Shown here: positions 11,891 through 24,020 of the stretch, one piece after another
Layout: each line of letters opens with the position of its first letter
How positions within the stretch are numbered: the stretch's first letter is position 1
Origin: Cercospora beticola
Lineage: Eukaryota > Ascomycota > Dothideomycetes > Mycosphaerellales > Mycosphaerellaceae
Direction of reading: 5' to 3'
Assembly: GCF_033473495.1 (NCBI RefSeq)
Contig: NC_088939.1
Location: forward strand, 2,108,001 to 2,172,000
DNA: 64,000 bases
Translations under genes and position numbers: made by a program
The notes under the pieces: generated by a model
The model's input: the letters and a program-made list of their open reading frames with translations, nothing else
Database searches by the model: none
Told to the model about the DNA's origin: nothing

Positions 11891-13809
11891 GGGAAGGTGA
11901 TGAGAAATGTCTTTGATTTTGAGCTTCTATTTGTCAATGGTGCGTGTGGTAGAACAGCACACACGGTATGCAATGCCCATCTCTTGTAGTCTGCTGCAGC
12001 ACTTCTTTTTCGGCTAGTGCTGTCCTGATGCTCACATGAAGATGGCTGCTGACGACACAAAGGTGATGAGAATGGGAAAGAGAAGGTGTCGCGTTTATCG
12101 TGATGGAACAAGACATTATTGCCTAACCTTCTCTTCTCCGCTCATGGCAGCGACTGCTATGGCGGCGCTGTTGGTCATGTGCTGGACGTGGTTGCTGCGC
12201 TCTTATGGACGCGGCCATCGTGAGTAGAAACGGGCGCCGCAGGGCAAATTGGAGGCCGCTTCGAACGGAGATTGAGCTGGGCTCATAAGCAGCGATGGCG
12301 GTGCGCGACGACAAAGATCGTTGAGCTATCGAATTTGGTGCAAATTCGGGTCTCGTAGGGCCCCTCGATATGGGATTGTGTTGGTGCGTGGTACTGCTGG
12401 TAGATTGTCGAGTGGAGATTATAGCTCTTTGACATGATCAGCATGGAAAGCAATTGTCCGTGCAATTGAGAGATAGGGCGAACGTCAGCCAAAGCCGTTG
12501 TTCTTGTGAGTAGGTGGGCCATTCGGCAATCTGTAAAGATGGCATAGAACGTGCTGGTCAATTCTAGATTCATTCGGAGAGCGAAGCACCAACTCCATAT
12601 CACCAACGTACATCCAGCCACTGGACAAGAGAAGCTCATGGCAAAGATTGGTTTGGCATTGTACCAATGGCAGTCGCTCCGGGCGCCTCTTGTGGAGTGA
12701 ACAGCACGAGTTTCGTAAAGAGCAGCAAGATTGCAACGTAGAGTTGGAAACAACCAATGAGTTCAAGCAGAAGGTCTACTGTCGAGCTGTGCTGCGGCTA
12801 GGCAACCGGGGCTTCTGGCCACAACAAGGCTCGCTCCTCTGCTTCCACTTCGACACCACCACCCACCACACCAACACCACCACGACCATCGCCCGCCATC
12901 AAAGACATGCAGGTGTAAGTATCACTCCGTCACCTATCATTCAACCCACATCGCCGCCATCCGTCTGCACATCGTTGTCGCCTTCAGGGGTGCCTCCGTT
13001 GTCAAACAGCAGCGAGCGACAAGTGACGGTCAGTCACTGACTGCCAACCTCCATCACATCCATCACAGGTACCCCAGAGCCCTCAAAGACTTAGTGACTA
13101 ACTCTTCACAGAAGTTGTCATCGTTACCACCGCCGCACCGTCACCGAAACAGCCCTCGCACCCCATCATCACCGTCGATGGCACCGACGGCTTCGACGCA
13201 CAAGAAGCCAGCAAGACATCACGACGTCAAAGCATTGCCATGACCGATCAATAACACTCGACATCCTTTGAGGGCGTGTCCTTCGTTAGATGAGTCGATG
13301 CACATCGACACTCACACCTTCACTCGATCCATCGTGCCTTCCTCTCGATGGCCCACGTTCCAACCAGCGGACCGCAACCAACAAACGTGCATCAGAAGCA
13401 GGGAAACAACTAGACCAGTGCTTCATCCGATACCTTCCTCACGTCGCCGCCCCATTCTGCTCCACACAGCTCGGTCTTGTTGAGTCACGAGAGACAATCT
13501 GACACCGTGTAGCCAGGAAGACCCTGACAGCAAGACTGACGACGGCAACGCGATCAGCTGTGCCTGTTCCCGCGGTTTTGCAGCCCATGTCCCCAAAACG
13601 GGCTCGGTGGCCGCTACTTTGAATGGCGTAAGTCAATACTCGCGGCATACATACACACTCCCTGACGATGAGAGCAGCACCAGGCCGAGCTGCAGTGCCA
13701 ACGCCTCTGAGTCACGGACGACATCAAGGAGAAGGCCGAGAAGATGAAGGAGGGACTCAAGGAAACGCTACTCGCAGTCGAGGACGAACTCCAAACGTCC
13801 GATTTTGCT
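11891..13809. other. Intergenic, possible upstream exons of the next gene
   Basis: No recognisable protein is present. The segment 12840-13250 is C/A-rich with CCACCA/CACCAC low complexity. It contains several GT...AG pairs with branch-like CTGAC/CTAAC motifs (for example a GTAAGT at 13629). These could be 5' exons of the unknown gene that follows, but no consistent spliced frame could be fixed by eye. Confidence 0.35.
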
Positions 13810-13839
13810 CTCCAGTGGTGGGTAGGAACACCACTGGAG
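13810..13839. repeat. Hairpin copy A of a covarying pair
   Basis: Arms CTCCAGTGGTG and CACCACTGGAG form a perfect 11-bp stem with an 8-nt loop. The stem can be lengthened by one T-G wobble and one C-G pair. The flanks ATTTTG and GGGCGTCG are shared with copy B at 14314-14343, so the repeat is about 50 bp in all. It lies just upstream of the ATG chosen for the next gene. Confidence 0.8.
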
Positions 13840-13852
13840 GGGCGTCGACGCA

Positions 13853-15197
13853 ATGGCTTCCCCCGGAACGATGTGCTGTGTGTGGTGGGACGAGCGTGTC
13901 TCGGCCATCACAGGTATGAAACTCCCACTTCCGTGGTCGGGCCACCGCGCATCGAATTGGAAGGATTTGAAGCTGTGCTGCCGTCTCCGAATCCCTTTGC
14001 GGTACATTAGAACGGAGAGCACGATACTTAGAAAGAAGGTTGAGCGCAAGTGGGTAAACAAGACTTTGGAAGTCTTCTCCATCGACGCCTATCCCACGTC
14101 GAGCACGTTCGGTCGGAAATTAGTGTCGACGAAGTTCGACGTAACATTGTCTCGCGAGGATGGCAGGGACTTGGTCCCGAAGCATGTGGAGGCGATCATG
14201 GCGTTCATCGAGTCGGAGCTGCAGGATCTGGTTGTTCGCAACAATGGAGATAATGTACCGCACAGAAGGAGGATTCGGGCTTGCTACTGTGTCTTCACAC
14301 GACATATTTTGCTCTCCGGCGGTGGGTATGGACACCGCCGGAGGGGCGTCGCCAAGCTGTGCCTCCGCTGGAAGTATGCCGGCGCCGCTGTCTGCACTAC
14401 TCTGGCCCGCATCGAGAAGCTGGACGACGAGAGCCTGTACCGCGGCTACCCTGATCACACTGGCCGTTCTTCGCAGCCAGATCACAGGCTCGAGAACTAC
14501 AGCTACGACGAAGGCCGCTGTCAAGGAGTGGAGGTATACCAGTCAGCATTCTGAATTTGATCTTACAATACCAAATCACTGAACTATCATACAGAGCTTC
14601 GTGGCCAGCAAACAGGGCTCCGCAACAAAGAAGAATGCTTCACCGACTTTCTCGGGCAAACCTGTCAGCTCCGCACTAGCAAATCGCGCCATTTCCGAGG
14701 CTTTGGGTCTCCAAATCCGTTCTGACATAGGAGAGCTCACCAGCTCCCCCTTCATCTACCCTACTGCACGCTACGCTGGTGATCGTCTTTCGATTAACAG
14801 ACTTCTCGCTCGCTACGAGATCACTACTCTCCGAAAAGTTGTCCGGTCACTATGGAAGCCGACACTCTACGATCGTGCGACAGAGTCGAATTTCAGTGGC
14901 AACGCTGGCGGCGTAGGAGGTGATAGTGGTGTTGAGCCAACTCCGACTGGCAGCGTGTCTAATGGCAGTGAGCAGCTGACTTGAAGTGCTGCTTCTTCGT
15001 CTTCTTCATCAGCGCAGCGGCAGGCAGGCGGCGATGGGGGACCAAGGGCGCCAGGAAAAAGAGTTTCACAGAAGCACGGGGTCGAAGCTGAGTTCTGCAT
15101 TGGGACGCTCTGCAAGTGCGGAAGCATAGCAGAGCACGGGAACGGAAGATCCTTCTGGCAATACTGGTGTCGCTGGCGGTTCGCTTTCGAGATCTGA
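13853..15197 (+). CDS. Hypothetical protein, three predicted exons
   Basis: I do not recognise the family. A 227-codon frame (13853-14533) ends at a GTATAC donor. A 61-nt intron with a CTGAAC branch and ACAG acceptor joins it in phase to 14595-14967, which encodes a Ser/Thr/Ala-rich then helical segment (GRKLV... and FSGKPVSSALANRAI are its most protein-like parts). A GTGAGC donor, CTGAC branch and CATCAG acceptor (14968-15012) join a last exon 15013-15197 ending in TGA. The exon sum is 1239 nt, or 412 residues, with both joins in frame. Without the second intron the frame stops at 14984. A TAG at 13823 closes the frame upstream, so the ATG at 13853 or an upstream exon is the start. The in-phase joins are the main evidence that it is real. 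Confidence 0.4.
14314..14343. repeat. Hairpin copy B of a covarying pair
   Basis: Arms CTCCGGCGGTG and CACCGCCGGAG form a perfect 11-bp stem around an 8-nt loop. Relative to copy A (504 bp upstream), two stem positions changed A to G and T to C, and the opposite arm changed T to C and A to G, so pairing is kept. It falls inside the first predicted exon of the unknown gene. Confidence 0.8.
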
Positions 15198-16339
15198 AGA
15201 GTTGCCAAGTCATCTTCACCAACCCTCTCGAGGTCGCGAAGATATCTGCGGTCCAGGACGAGTCCATCCGTGCCGGGGCTCACGAAGGCGAGCAGCTTGA
15301 GAAGCAAGTCGTGACCAAGAGTGAAGGCTGCCTCGAGTTCAGCAACTGGAGGGATGAGGCGGTGGTTGTTCAGAAAGGGACAGTCTGCGACGGCTCGACG
15401 ACGTGTGCGGACAGGTTGATTGGTGACGATGAGCAAATCGCATAGAGACACGCACTTTCTTGTCGGAGGATGGCATGTCGGCGACACGTACTGTACGATC
15501 AAAGAAAGTGTTTAACGTATATCACATCACTTGTTGAGTGACATGAATTGAGTTTCGATTTGCTCTGTCACTTGACTCCTCACAGTGATGATGCCAGCCA
15601 TTCCTTTCGATCCATCGTGCTGCTACGAACGTCGTTGTATTCGAACCATACTGCATCAGTCTTGCCGCCATTCACGCCAAGCTGAAGAGATACCATGTCT
15701 GATTGCCTTACCGCGTACACTGTTTGACCTCACTCGGAAGGAAGTTTCCAGATGCTCATGGATCAACGAACTCATCTCTGATACATCTGGACGTCTACTG
15801 AAATATTTCCTCGTACATCACACTTTGCACTCGGCCTTTGGTCCACACTGGCATCCCTCTGCCACTCTGCTGCCACTCTACCACCAATGCAGTACACCTG
15901 GAGAAGACATGCACAGACGATTGAACAGCCGAGATGGATTCGCTGAGCACCGGTGAGTTCATGGATTTATAAGTCGGTCTCTTCTTTGGCCGCTTAGGCA
16001 TCTGTTAACCATCTACTGACCACTGCAAAGGAAGGATAGTATCGCTCGATCTATCTTCCCACTGTCGTTCCACGATGTTTCTCTGCCGAATAGAAAAGTC
16101 CTTATGAATATATACACATCGTCATCGCACTCGAATGCGATTATGCTGCTGCCTTGAGGCGAAGTGATCTGTTTCCATCGTTTTGTCCCTTGTCCTTGGG
16201 CTTTCGAATATGCAGTATGTCAAGTGCAATGACTCCCTGCGGCTCCAAACATTACATGCATGTCGATTTCGGCCACTCTGGATGCTTTGATTCACATCCT
16301 TGCTTTCGCAGTCAATCAAGATCCTGTGCTTCTCTCGCA
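15198..16339. other. Intergenic between convergent genes
   Basis: This region lies between the unknown + strand gene and the 3' end of HMG-CoA reductase on the - strand. The frames are short and unsupported, and I see no repeat or RNA gene. Confidence 0.5.
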
Positions 16340-19300
16340 CTACCTCTTCGACTGCCCGTCCATCTTAGTGATTGACAGGGCCGGGGTAACCGGCGTTCTT
16401 TGCGGGCTGGGCGCCCTCGTAGGAGCGGCCGAGCGGTTGTGTGCCATGTGTGCCTGAACCAAGTGGCCGGCTGCGAGTGCTGAGCAAAGCGAAAGCTCAC
16501 CGGCCAGGACACCAGCGGCAATAACACGGGCGAGTTGTTGTGCGTTGGCACCGGGTGTGGCAGGGTGCGCGCCTCGGACGCCGAGGAGATCGAGCATGGC
16601 GGCTTGGGGTTCGAGCACTGTACCGCCGCCAATTGTGCCGACTTCGATGGAGGGCATGGAGACGGAGATCTGGAGGTTTCCGTTCAAGCTATGAAGAGGT
16701 ATACGTCAGTATGTAGTTGGCTGAGTGTCAGATCCAGAACAGACTTACTTCTTCATGACAGTAATGCAATTACTACTTTCCACGTTCTGCGCCGGATCTT
16801 GACCAGTGGCCAAGAATATCGCGGTAACAATGTTTGCCGCGTGGGCATTGAAACCACCGATGCTACCCGCCATGGCAGAGCCGATCAAGTTCTTGCTGAT
16901 GTTCAACTCAACAAGAGCGTCCACATTGGACTTGAGCACGGTTCGCACCACATCGCCTGGAATAATGGCTTCTGCAACGACAGACTTGCCTCGCCCGTCA
17001 ATCCAGTTGATTGCAGCAGGCTTCTTGTCTGTGCAAAAGTTGCCAGAGACGGAAATGATGGCCATATCAGTGAATCCTGCTTCCGTTGACATGACGCTGA
17101 GTGCCTTCTCGACACCTTTCGAAATCATGTTCATGCCCATGGCGTCACCAGTTGTCGTCTTGAAGCGAACATAGACGTATGTGCCAGCGATCGAAGTCTT
17201 GAGAGATTGCAAGCGAGCGAATCGTGACGTTGAGTTAAATGCATCTTTCATCACCTTTTGTCCCTCGGCGCTGTCAAGCCAGACCTTGGCCGCTGCTGCT
17301 CGTGCAAGTGTTTCAAATCCAATGCAAGGTCCTCGTGTCATGCCATCGCCAGTGAGAACAGTCACAGCACCGCCGCCCGCGTTGATAGCCTTTGCACCTC
17401 TGCTCGTACTGGCGACCAGCACGCCTTCAGTGGTAGCCATGGGTAGGAAATAGCTTTTGCCATCAATAGTGATAGGGCCAGCGACACCAAGAGGCAGAGG
17501 CAGGTATCCAACAACATTCTCGCAGCACGCGCCGTGGACGCGGTCGTAGTCAAAGTTCTCGTATGGCAGCTTCGACTTCTCCAATTTCGATGTCAGATCA
17601 GCAGTGGCCGGCGTACGCGAAATCAGTCCTCGTCGGATCTTGACAGCACGAGTCTTGTCGCCTAACGTCTTCTCCAATGCGTATCCAGGGATCTTACCAC
17701 GAACAGCAAGGTCGACAAGCTCGGCATCGTCGAGTTGAGGCGCCTGCTTGGCGGCAACCAAAGCTTCGCATTCCTCACGTGTGCGCTTTCGCGATCCATC
17801 AAGTGCTTCCGGCGCGACGGGTGGAGGGACGTCCTCGGCGGGCTGCGTCTTGATCGGTGGGATTGCATGACCGTTAGTCTTGGGCGCATCGGCGGAAGTG
17901 GCAGTCTGTCCAGCTGCCTCGTCATGACCAGGCTCCTTGATGGTCCATCGAGCAGCGTTGAACAGATAGCCGTTGAGCACCAAGCTAATTGCGAGAAGGG
18001 AAATGATCCACTTGCTGAGGACGGGATCCTCGAAGCTCTTCAACAAGCTCTCGACGACTCTGCCGCCAAGAGCATGGAAAAGACCTTGTTGTAGATCGCC
18101 GTTCAGGTTCGTCCAGTCTGCGTCGCCAGGCGAAGCGTAGTGCAGCGAAGGATATTGTAGCTCGTATTTGATCGGATTGAAAACCGTGACACTAAGCGGC
18201 TGCTTGCCCTTGGAGGCTTGCTGGTACAGAAAGTCGAGACCGGTTCCTGCGACCTTGAATGGATCCAGAGGGGGTGAAGTCACCACGCTTGAGAGGCCAG
18301 CGGTAGAGACAGGAGTGTTGTGGCCATGTCCGCGGAAAGGCATAGTGCAGAGGTTGGCAACATTGATCACGATGAAGCCAGTGACCATGAGCACCTTGAA
18401 GCGAGGAATGCTGCTGTCACGAGCTCTCCTGCCAAAGATGTTGATCCAGTTGTTGCCAACCTCGCCAACGCTGTCGCCAGATGGCCACTCGTTGCTCGAT
18501 GCTACCTTCTCGGCGACCCTGCGGCTTACGCCATCTTCTTCCAATGCCTTGCGGAGTGTGACATGGCGTTTTATGCGGTTAATTTCCAGTTTGATGGTCA
18601 GAATCGACGTGTAGAAGGTGAACAGCAGAACGCAGTCGAAGAAAAGTGTCCAAGCTGCAAGGAAGCAAAATTGTCGTAGCCCACCTTGGATACCAGAAGC
18701 GGCACCGGCGCAGAGGATCGCAATCTCGATGGCGTAGTCGCGAACGATCTCGCAGCCGCGGTCTCGAACTGCCTGTTGAACAGCGTTCTGAATGGCAAGA
18801 CCTTCGCCATTTCCATTACCGTTCTTGGCTTGCACAGAGGCAGACAGGACAGCCTGAGTAAGCATTATGGGCTTCTCGAATCCCACAGTGACAACCAGGA
18901 ATGGGATGCCCTCGGAAAGCAGTACGACATTCTCGGGAACGCCGAGTTTGAGAGTGACCAGCAAGCCGAACAAGAATGCGAATGCGGAGGAGAAGAGTGT
19001 GGTAGTTCCAAGCCAGAAATTCGAGCCCAATCGCCGCATGCTCAAGAACAGACTGATGAAGGTCAGGTACATGGAGATGTATCCGAGCGCCATGATGATG
19101 ATATCCAAGGTCTCCGCGTTCTTGAGCAAGTCCAGGAAAGCATTCCACGAGTTCTGCGCCCACTCCGCCATGCCGCCGCCAGACGCGGTCGATGTCTTGG
19201 ACACTGCCATGAGCCACTTCTTTTGCTCGCCTTCATCGTCGCTAGTCGCATCCGGATCGACTCCCCATCCTCCCTCTGAAGCAATCTCTTTGATATTCTC

Positions 19301-19834
19301 CAGGAAGGGCGCAGCCTGCTCGAGCGGGAGGGAGAAAGCCAGTGTGCTATCCGAGCCAGACAGGATGTTCGCGCTCGATGGCACCATGTCGAGATCAACG
19401 CCTTCCACATCGAAGTCCTGCGGCGGAGGCACAGCATTTGGCGAGTTATTGCCCGCGTCCAGGAAATCCAATGTGATCAAAGCAAGCTCTTTCTCGCCCG
19501 CGCGAAATGTCTTCTTGCTCCCATTCTCCTCCAATTGCCATTTCCACGCTGTGTCCTTTCCCAAATGTAATCTTCTGCTCCCTGCCGAGAGCGCATCAAA
19601 GTCCACCTTGTTCACTGCAGCTTGCGGCCGGAAGAAACCTGTCTCGAGCAAATTGACATAAAATGCGCTGCCCAGCACCGCCACCAGAGCGATTGTCCGG
19701 ATGGGATGTGTGCATGCCTTTAGCGACACTGTTTGCAGGTATGGTGTGATTGCGGCATTGTATTTGCCTGGTTTATCCGGGTCGGTGATGTCGTGATTCC
19801 TACGCCAACGCGTAGGTATTAGGTTGCCGAGCAT
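16340..19834 (-). CDS. HMG1: HMG-CoA reductase with sterol-sensing domain
   Basis: This is the rate-limiting enzyme of the mevalonate pathway, reducing HMG-CoA to mevalonate with NADPH at the ER membrane. There are two exons, 19834-16749 and 16688-16340; the 60-nt intron (GTAAGT...CATAG) interrupts the codon giving VMKNLNGNLQ. The product is 1144 residues. An HPIR motif and first membrane segment (about 43-63) are followed by a sterol-sensing membrane region (about 245-420), a variable linker and the catalytic domain from about 690. Visible motifs are [40 protein letters not shown] (NADP binding), DKKPAAINW and, in exon 2, [12 protein letters not shown] and the catalytic histidine of [12 protein letters not shown]. 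The frame is open upstream to a TTG at 19888, but the first ATG is 19834. Confidence 0.95.
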
Positions 19835-21861
19835 GTTGAAGCGGTGTTGCGTGGGAGCCGCTATGCTGCCAGCACGCTCAGCAGGCAAGGAGCTCTGCTA
19901 CGTTTCGTTTCGCGACAAGGTGGGAAGCTGAGCGGGAGGAGGGTATACGTATGGTGCGAGTTGCAATATGCTCCGAGCTTCGGGGGGCGTGGAGCGGCGG
20001 TCGAATGACGGTGGTTCAGGTGTCGAGTCGAGGATTCGTCCCAATGGCTGTCCACAAAGGTGGTAAGTATTGTTCCTGCCACCCAACGAGGTTCACGTCT
20101 CAAAAGGCAGCCACAAGTCCCATTGCTCTTGTCCTCCCTCTCTGCTCTTTCTCCTGCTCACAAGTGCCTTGTTTTGGACAATCGCTCGTTATCGTGGGGG
20201 TGTTTGGCAGTTTTCTTGAATTTGCGACCAATGGCTGTCCCTGTACGACGATTGGCCACGAAAGATTATCGAACCACCTTTTCGCCCCAAAATAAAAAAC
20301 TGGTGCTGTCGCGGCAAAATCCCTGTCGTCGCACACAGGGACAAAAAAACCAGAAATACGCTCGAGACTGAATTGCTCGACGTCACAAGTCGTGCCTTGC
20401 TTCGGTGTCGTCGTGGCGAGTTGATCGCAGGACAAAGAGAAATGAGACTTCCAACTTCGCAAAGTAGGAGCCAGTGGCTCTAGTTGGAAAAGGGTCTGTC
20501 CGCCGTTCCCCCTCAACACTTTCCACGCCTAGTTTCGCGCGCTATCGCCCTTCAAGCAGCGGTCAACGCAGCTTGGACCACGCCAAACACAGACGCGATT
20601 TTCCCTCTGCCAGACCGCCTGTCGGCCCAAGAATCTTTAGCCCAAATTCGGTCGTCCTCTGGGTCGAGGCAAAAAGGAGCTGTTGGAGGACCGCCGCGCC
20701 AATCAGGATTCGAGAGCTCGCTGGCGACCTATCCCGGCTGCACTCCGCAAAAGTCAGATTCTGGGAATTTGTGGAGCGGAGGTTTCGTGGTAAAATGAGG
20801 CACTCGGTCGGTGATGGAGTTGAGGAATTTCGCGATCTGGGGTGAATGGAATGTTGATCGGATGAAGGATCAAAGTGACTGTTTGCTCATCAGTTCACAT
20901 GTGCTTCCAGGTACATACGTACTGCTGTCGCGATGATGTGAGCAGGGAAGCTATTGTGGCGCTCTGGACATCACGAATGGCGCAGCAGAGCAGTCGAAAT
21001 CTTGGCCGACTCGTACGATGTGAGGCTTGTACCGAGTACTGTTTCGCGCGATTGTGATTGAACACACTCTTTGCACATCCTAGGTTGAACACGTGGGATG
21101 GCCTGCCTGATTCCGTGCAGCTGCGCAAGGCCACGCAATTCGTGGCGGTGATATAGGCAGCACAATTGTCTGCTTGCTGGGACTTTTGCGTCACATGGGT
21201 ACGGGTGGCTGTGCCATCTGTGAGTTGTGTTCCCAGGCGATGGGTTCACGATGAGACATGGATCTGCGTACCTGCGTACACGAAGCGAGAGTGACATTCT
21301 GGCATGTGTCTCACAGACACTTTCGCTGCTGTGCAATATTGACGAGCGCTCACGTATTGTATAAAATGCGTCGGGAGGTGGACGATGTGCGTAATCCGAA
21401 TGCATCTCAGGTCAGCATTCAGGGTTGTCTATCTGCTCTACAGCTAGCTATGATTCTCCGGCAAGCGCACACAAGTTCGGTGGCAGCTCACAGAGCCGCA
21501 AGCCACGCGATGATGCGAAGAGCCTGTGCATGAAGAAGGCGTGGGCACCTTTCGTGCTTGCGGCGCAGGTCATCATGCAAACAGCTGACGAGCTCTCGCA
21601 GGCTTTGTTTGGTGAGCAGAATGTGTGCTCGCCGGGCCAGGCTGCTGCTCTGAGATCGACCATCGTGCTGGAACGCTGTCATCCATGCCACAGGATGCCC
21701 GTGGTTCATGCCATTTCGCGCCATTGTAGATAGGTCAGATGACCCTGGCCAGTCCAGTCATCGCTTCTGTACTCACGCGGCGGTGCTCGTGAGAATCGCC
21801 GAGTTTCCTTACGAGCGGGCTCCGGAAAGGGCAGCGTGCGATAAGAAGAGGCAAGCACCAC
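19835..21861. other. Intergenic, HMG-CoA reductase promoter side
   Basis: About 2 kb lie upstream of HMG-CoA reductase. Frames at 20474-20845 overlap in two registers and look like chance. CCAAT-type motifs occur (for example at 20044 and, inverted, near 20250) but no clear sterol-response element was found. Confidence 0.45.
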
Positions 21862-22727
21862 TCAGTCTGCCCTCTGTTCTTTCACCTTGTCCTTCAATGG
21901 CACATCACCGTTCGTGATCCGCTCGATGAATTGCGGATCGGGATCGTACATCAGAACATGAAAATGCTCGACCGAATGTATACTTTTGAGACTGGCCCAA
22001 TTAAGGAACCAGATCACGTCCTTGGTGCCAAACGTCTTATCAACAAAATGTTGAATCATGGCCCGAGTCTCTGGAGACAAGTCACCGATTTCTGACGTAG
22101 GATCAGGTGGAAGAGAGAATTTAGTCCAGACTACGAGGTGAACACAGCGTGTGTCAATGCCATATGGCCAGTCATTGTAAAGGATCATGTAATCGTCTGG
22201 AGGGCATGTTTAGTTTAGCAAACTGAAAAGGCTGCTGGAGTCAGCGAGCGCTTACCTGGATTGGAGAAGGGCGGACCAGAAGGCGTGAGATTCGTCCACC
22301 CAAGCCGCTCCTTCATCACGAACTCCATGACGCTGCCATACCTCTCGACAAGCTGATGGCAGTACTCCCGATACAACCGCAACTCGCTTGGCACTCTCTG
22401 GAACAAGTCCAGACGATTGTTCTTGACAAACGAACAAACATCTTCCCACGATTGACGTCGATACAAGGCATCCGGTGTACTGAGGATACCTTGATCCTTG
22501 GCATTCTCGAGAGCGTATCGCAGATAGACCGGACACTCTCGGGTATGCTGGGATGGCGGCACGTTGACGTTCCAAAACGCGAGTTGTCGTTGTGGCGTAT
22601 CGGCTCGCGATTCAGGTCCTGAGCTTGTTGAAGTCGACTGCGTCGTTCCAGTGACTCGTATATCTTCTGTACTTGTTCTTCTGTCGACGTCGAGGATCGC
22701 AGCGGCATCTTGCTGTCCGCCGGCCAT
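21862..22727 (-). CDS. DUF3605 family protein (GlcNAc-induced Gig1-like)
   Basis: There are two exons, 22727-22256 and 22196-21862, separated by a 59-nt intron (GTAAGC...CTCCAG, branch GCTAAAC). Splicing restores FSNPDDYMILYNDWPYGID, a family hallmark, and gives 268 residues. Other family blocks are FWNVNVPPSQHTRECP, ILSTPDA, NRLDLFQRVPSELR, VHLVVWTKF and a C-terminal VEHFHVLMYDP. DUF3605 includes Candida GIG1, induced by N-acetylglucosamine; the biochemical role is unknown. The first 60 residues are low complexity and probably disordered. The start is the ATG of MAGGQQ; upstream codons in frame are non-ATG. Confidence 0.85.
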
Positions 22728-24020
22728 GACGCGGTGGTACGCGTATGACAATTACGGTAAATCGGGTGTCCCGGGCTCGAAGGATTCCAGAATAGATGCT
22801 ATCGCGAGCCTACAACAGTCAGCAATACGTGTCTATGGTCTGTTTCCGGGCGGTGAGGATCACAGGTGTTGCTGCGAACAAGTGAATAGTTGTACAAGCA
22901 ACGGAACACTGCCCACGATACACTGACACGACCTGCACTCTTCAGCGGAAGCAGATCTCAGGATCGCGAAAAGCTCGCGTCAGGCGGCGGCACAGGCTCT
23001 TCCCTGGTCGTCGGTTGATTGGGAAATCCAGACTCTTGCAAGGATGAGCGATGCCCAGAACTAGCCTGCGCGCCCCAGCAAATTTTGCAGGCCACGCGAT
23101 TCTTGATCGGTTTCGTGCGAATAACGAGCGGCGCGTGTGAGCAACGCTGGGCGTGTTGCGCCGCGTGGACTTGGGCAATGTCAGGACAATCTGTGAATGG
23201 GAGATCGCGATTTTGCTTCGCGGCTCAACCGACGGCGGCATGCGGCGCTAACGCCTTTCTCCCGCTGTTCCTGCAGATCGTGTGGCGCCTTGGGCGGAGC
23301 GCGAGGCCTGAGTGGCCGGAGAGTGGGCTCAAGAGGGCATGGTGTGCTCGAAGCGCCGTTGCTCTTGTGGCCGCCGCCAAACATCCGCCGCAAAGGGGCA
23401 CCGACCACCACCACCCTTCCGCCGCCCGACGCCCGGGGCGCTTGCGACGCCCTTCTCCTACGTACAGGACGACTGCAGCAGCACTTCACACATCCGGGTC
23501 GTGCACGAGAACGCATGGCTGGGTGACGACGACCGTATTGCTGCACCCTCCCGCACAGCCTGTCCCTACGACTTCTCCCAGATCACGCGGGTCGTGGCCC
23601 ATCTCCACACTGCTCGACGTAAGCGCGGCTGGCTCGCAACGGGACCGCAACAAAGAAGAAGAATAAACCAAAGACCGGCTGACACACGCCGCTGCTCCTG
23701 AGCAAAGGCACTCGATATACACACTCCGAAACGGGACTTCGAGATTTTGATCCCAGGGAAGCCCCTTGCATCCACGACCGGGTCTAATTCCCGGCGAACA
23801 CCTGCTCGACAAGTGCAAGTGCGCCCACAGTGCAACACCGCCCCAGCGCTGCATACGATTCATCTGGCAGTGGTGCTGGGCAGTGCACCGTCTTTCCTCC
23901 CTTGAGACTCGGAAGTCTACTCCCATCCATCGCCCACCGCATGGTCGACAGCCGCGACTGCTACTCCACCACCTCCCCTGAGCCGCGGCTCTGCAGAGTC
24001 TCTCCTTCCTTCCGCCCACG
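22728..24020. other. Divergent promoter region of the DUF3605 gene and SPA2
   Basis: 1.3 kb separate the two start codons. The SPA2-proximal half is C-rich, consistent with a long 5' leader and promoter. No supported coding frame, repeat or RNA gene was found. Confidence 0.45.

Noticed and set aside
14867..15502. 211-codon open frame on the - strand
   Set aside because: It overlaps the predicted exons of the + strand gene, has no family motif and reads as an antisense shadow rich in Pro/Leu/Cys.
15648..15665. TTCGAACC-containing short palindrome resembling a T arm
   Set aside because: The B-box consensus is not met and no other tRNA arms are present.
19835..19888. N-terminal extension of HMG-CoA reductase starting at TTG
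   Set aside because: The first in-frame ATG is at 19834, and nuclear fungal genes rarely start at TTG.
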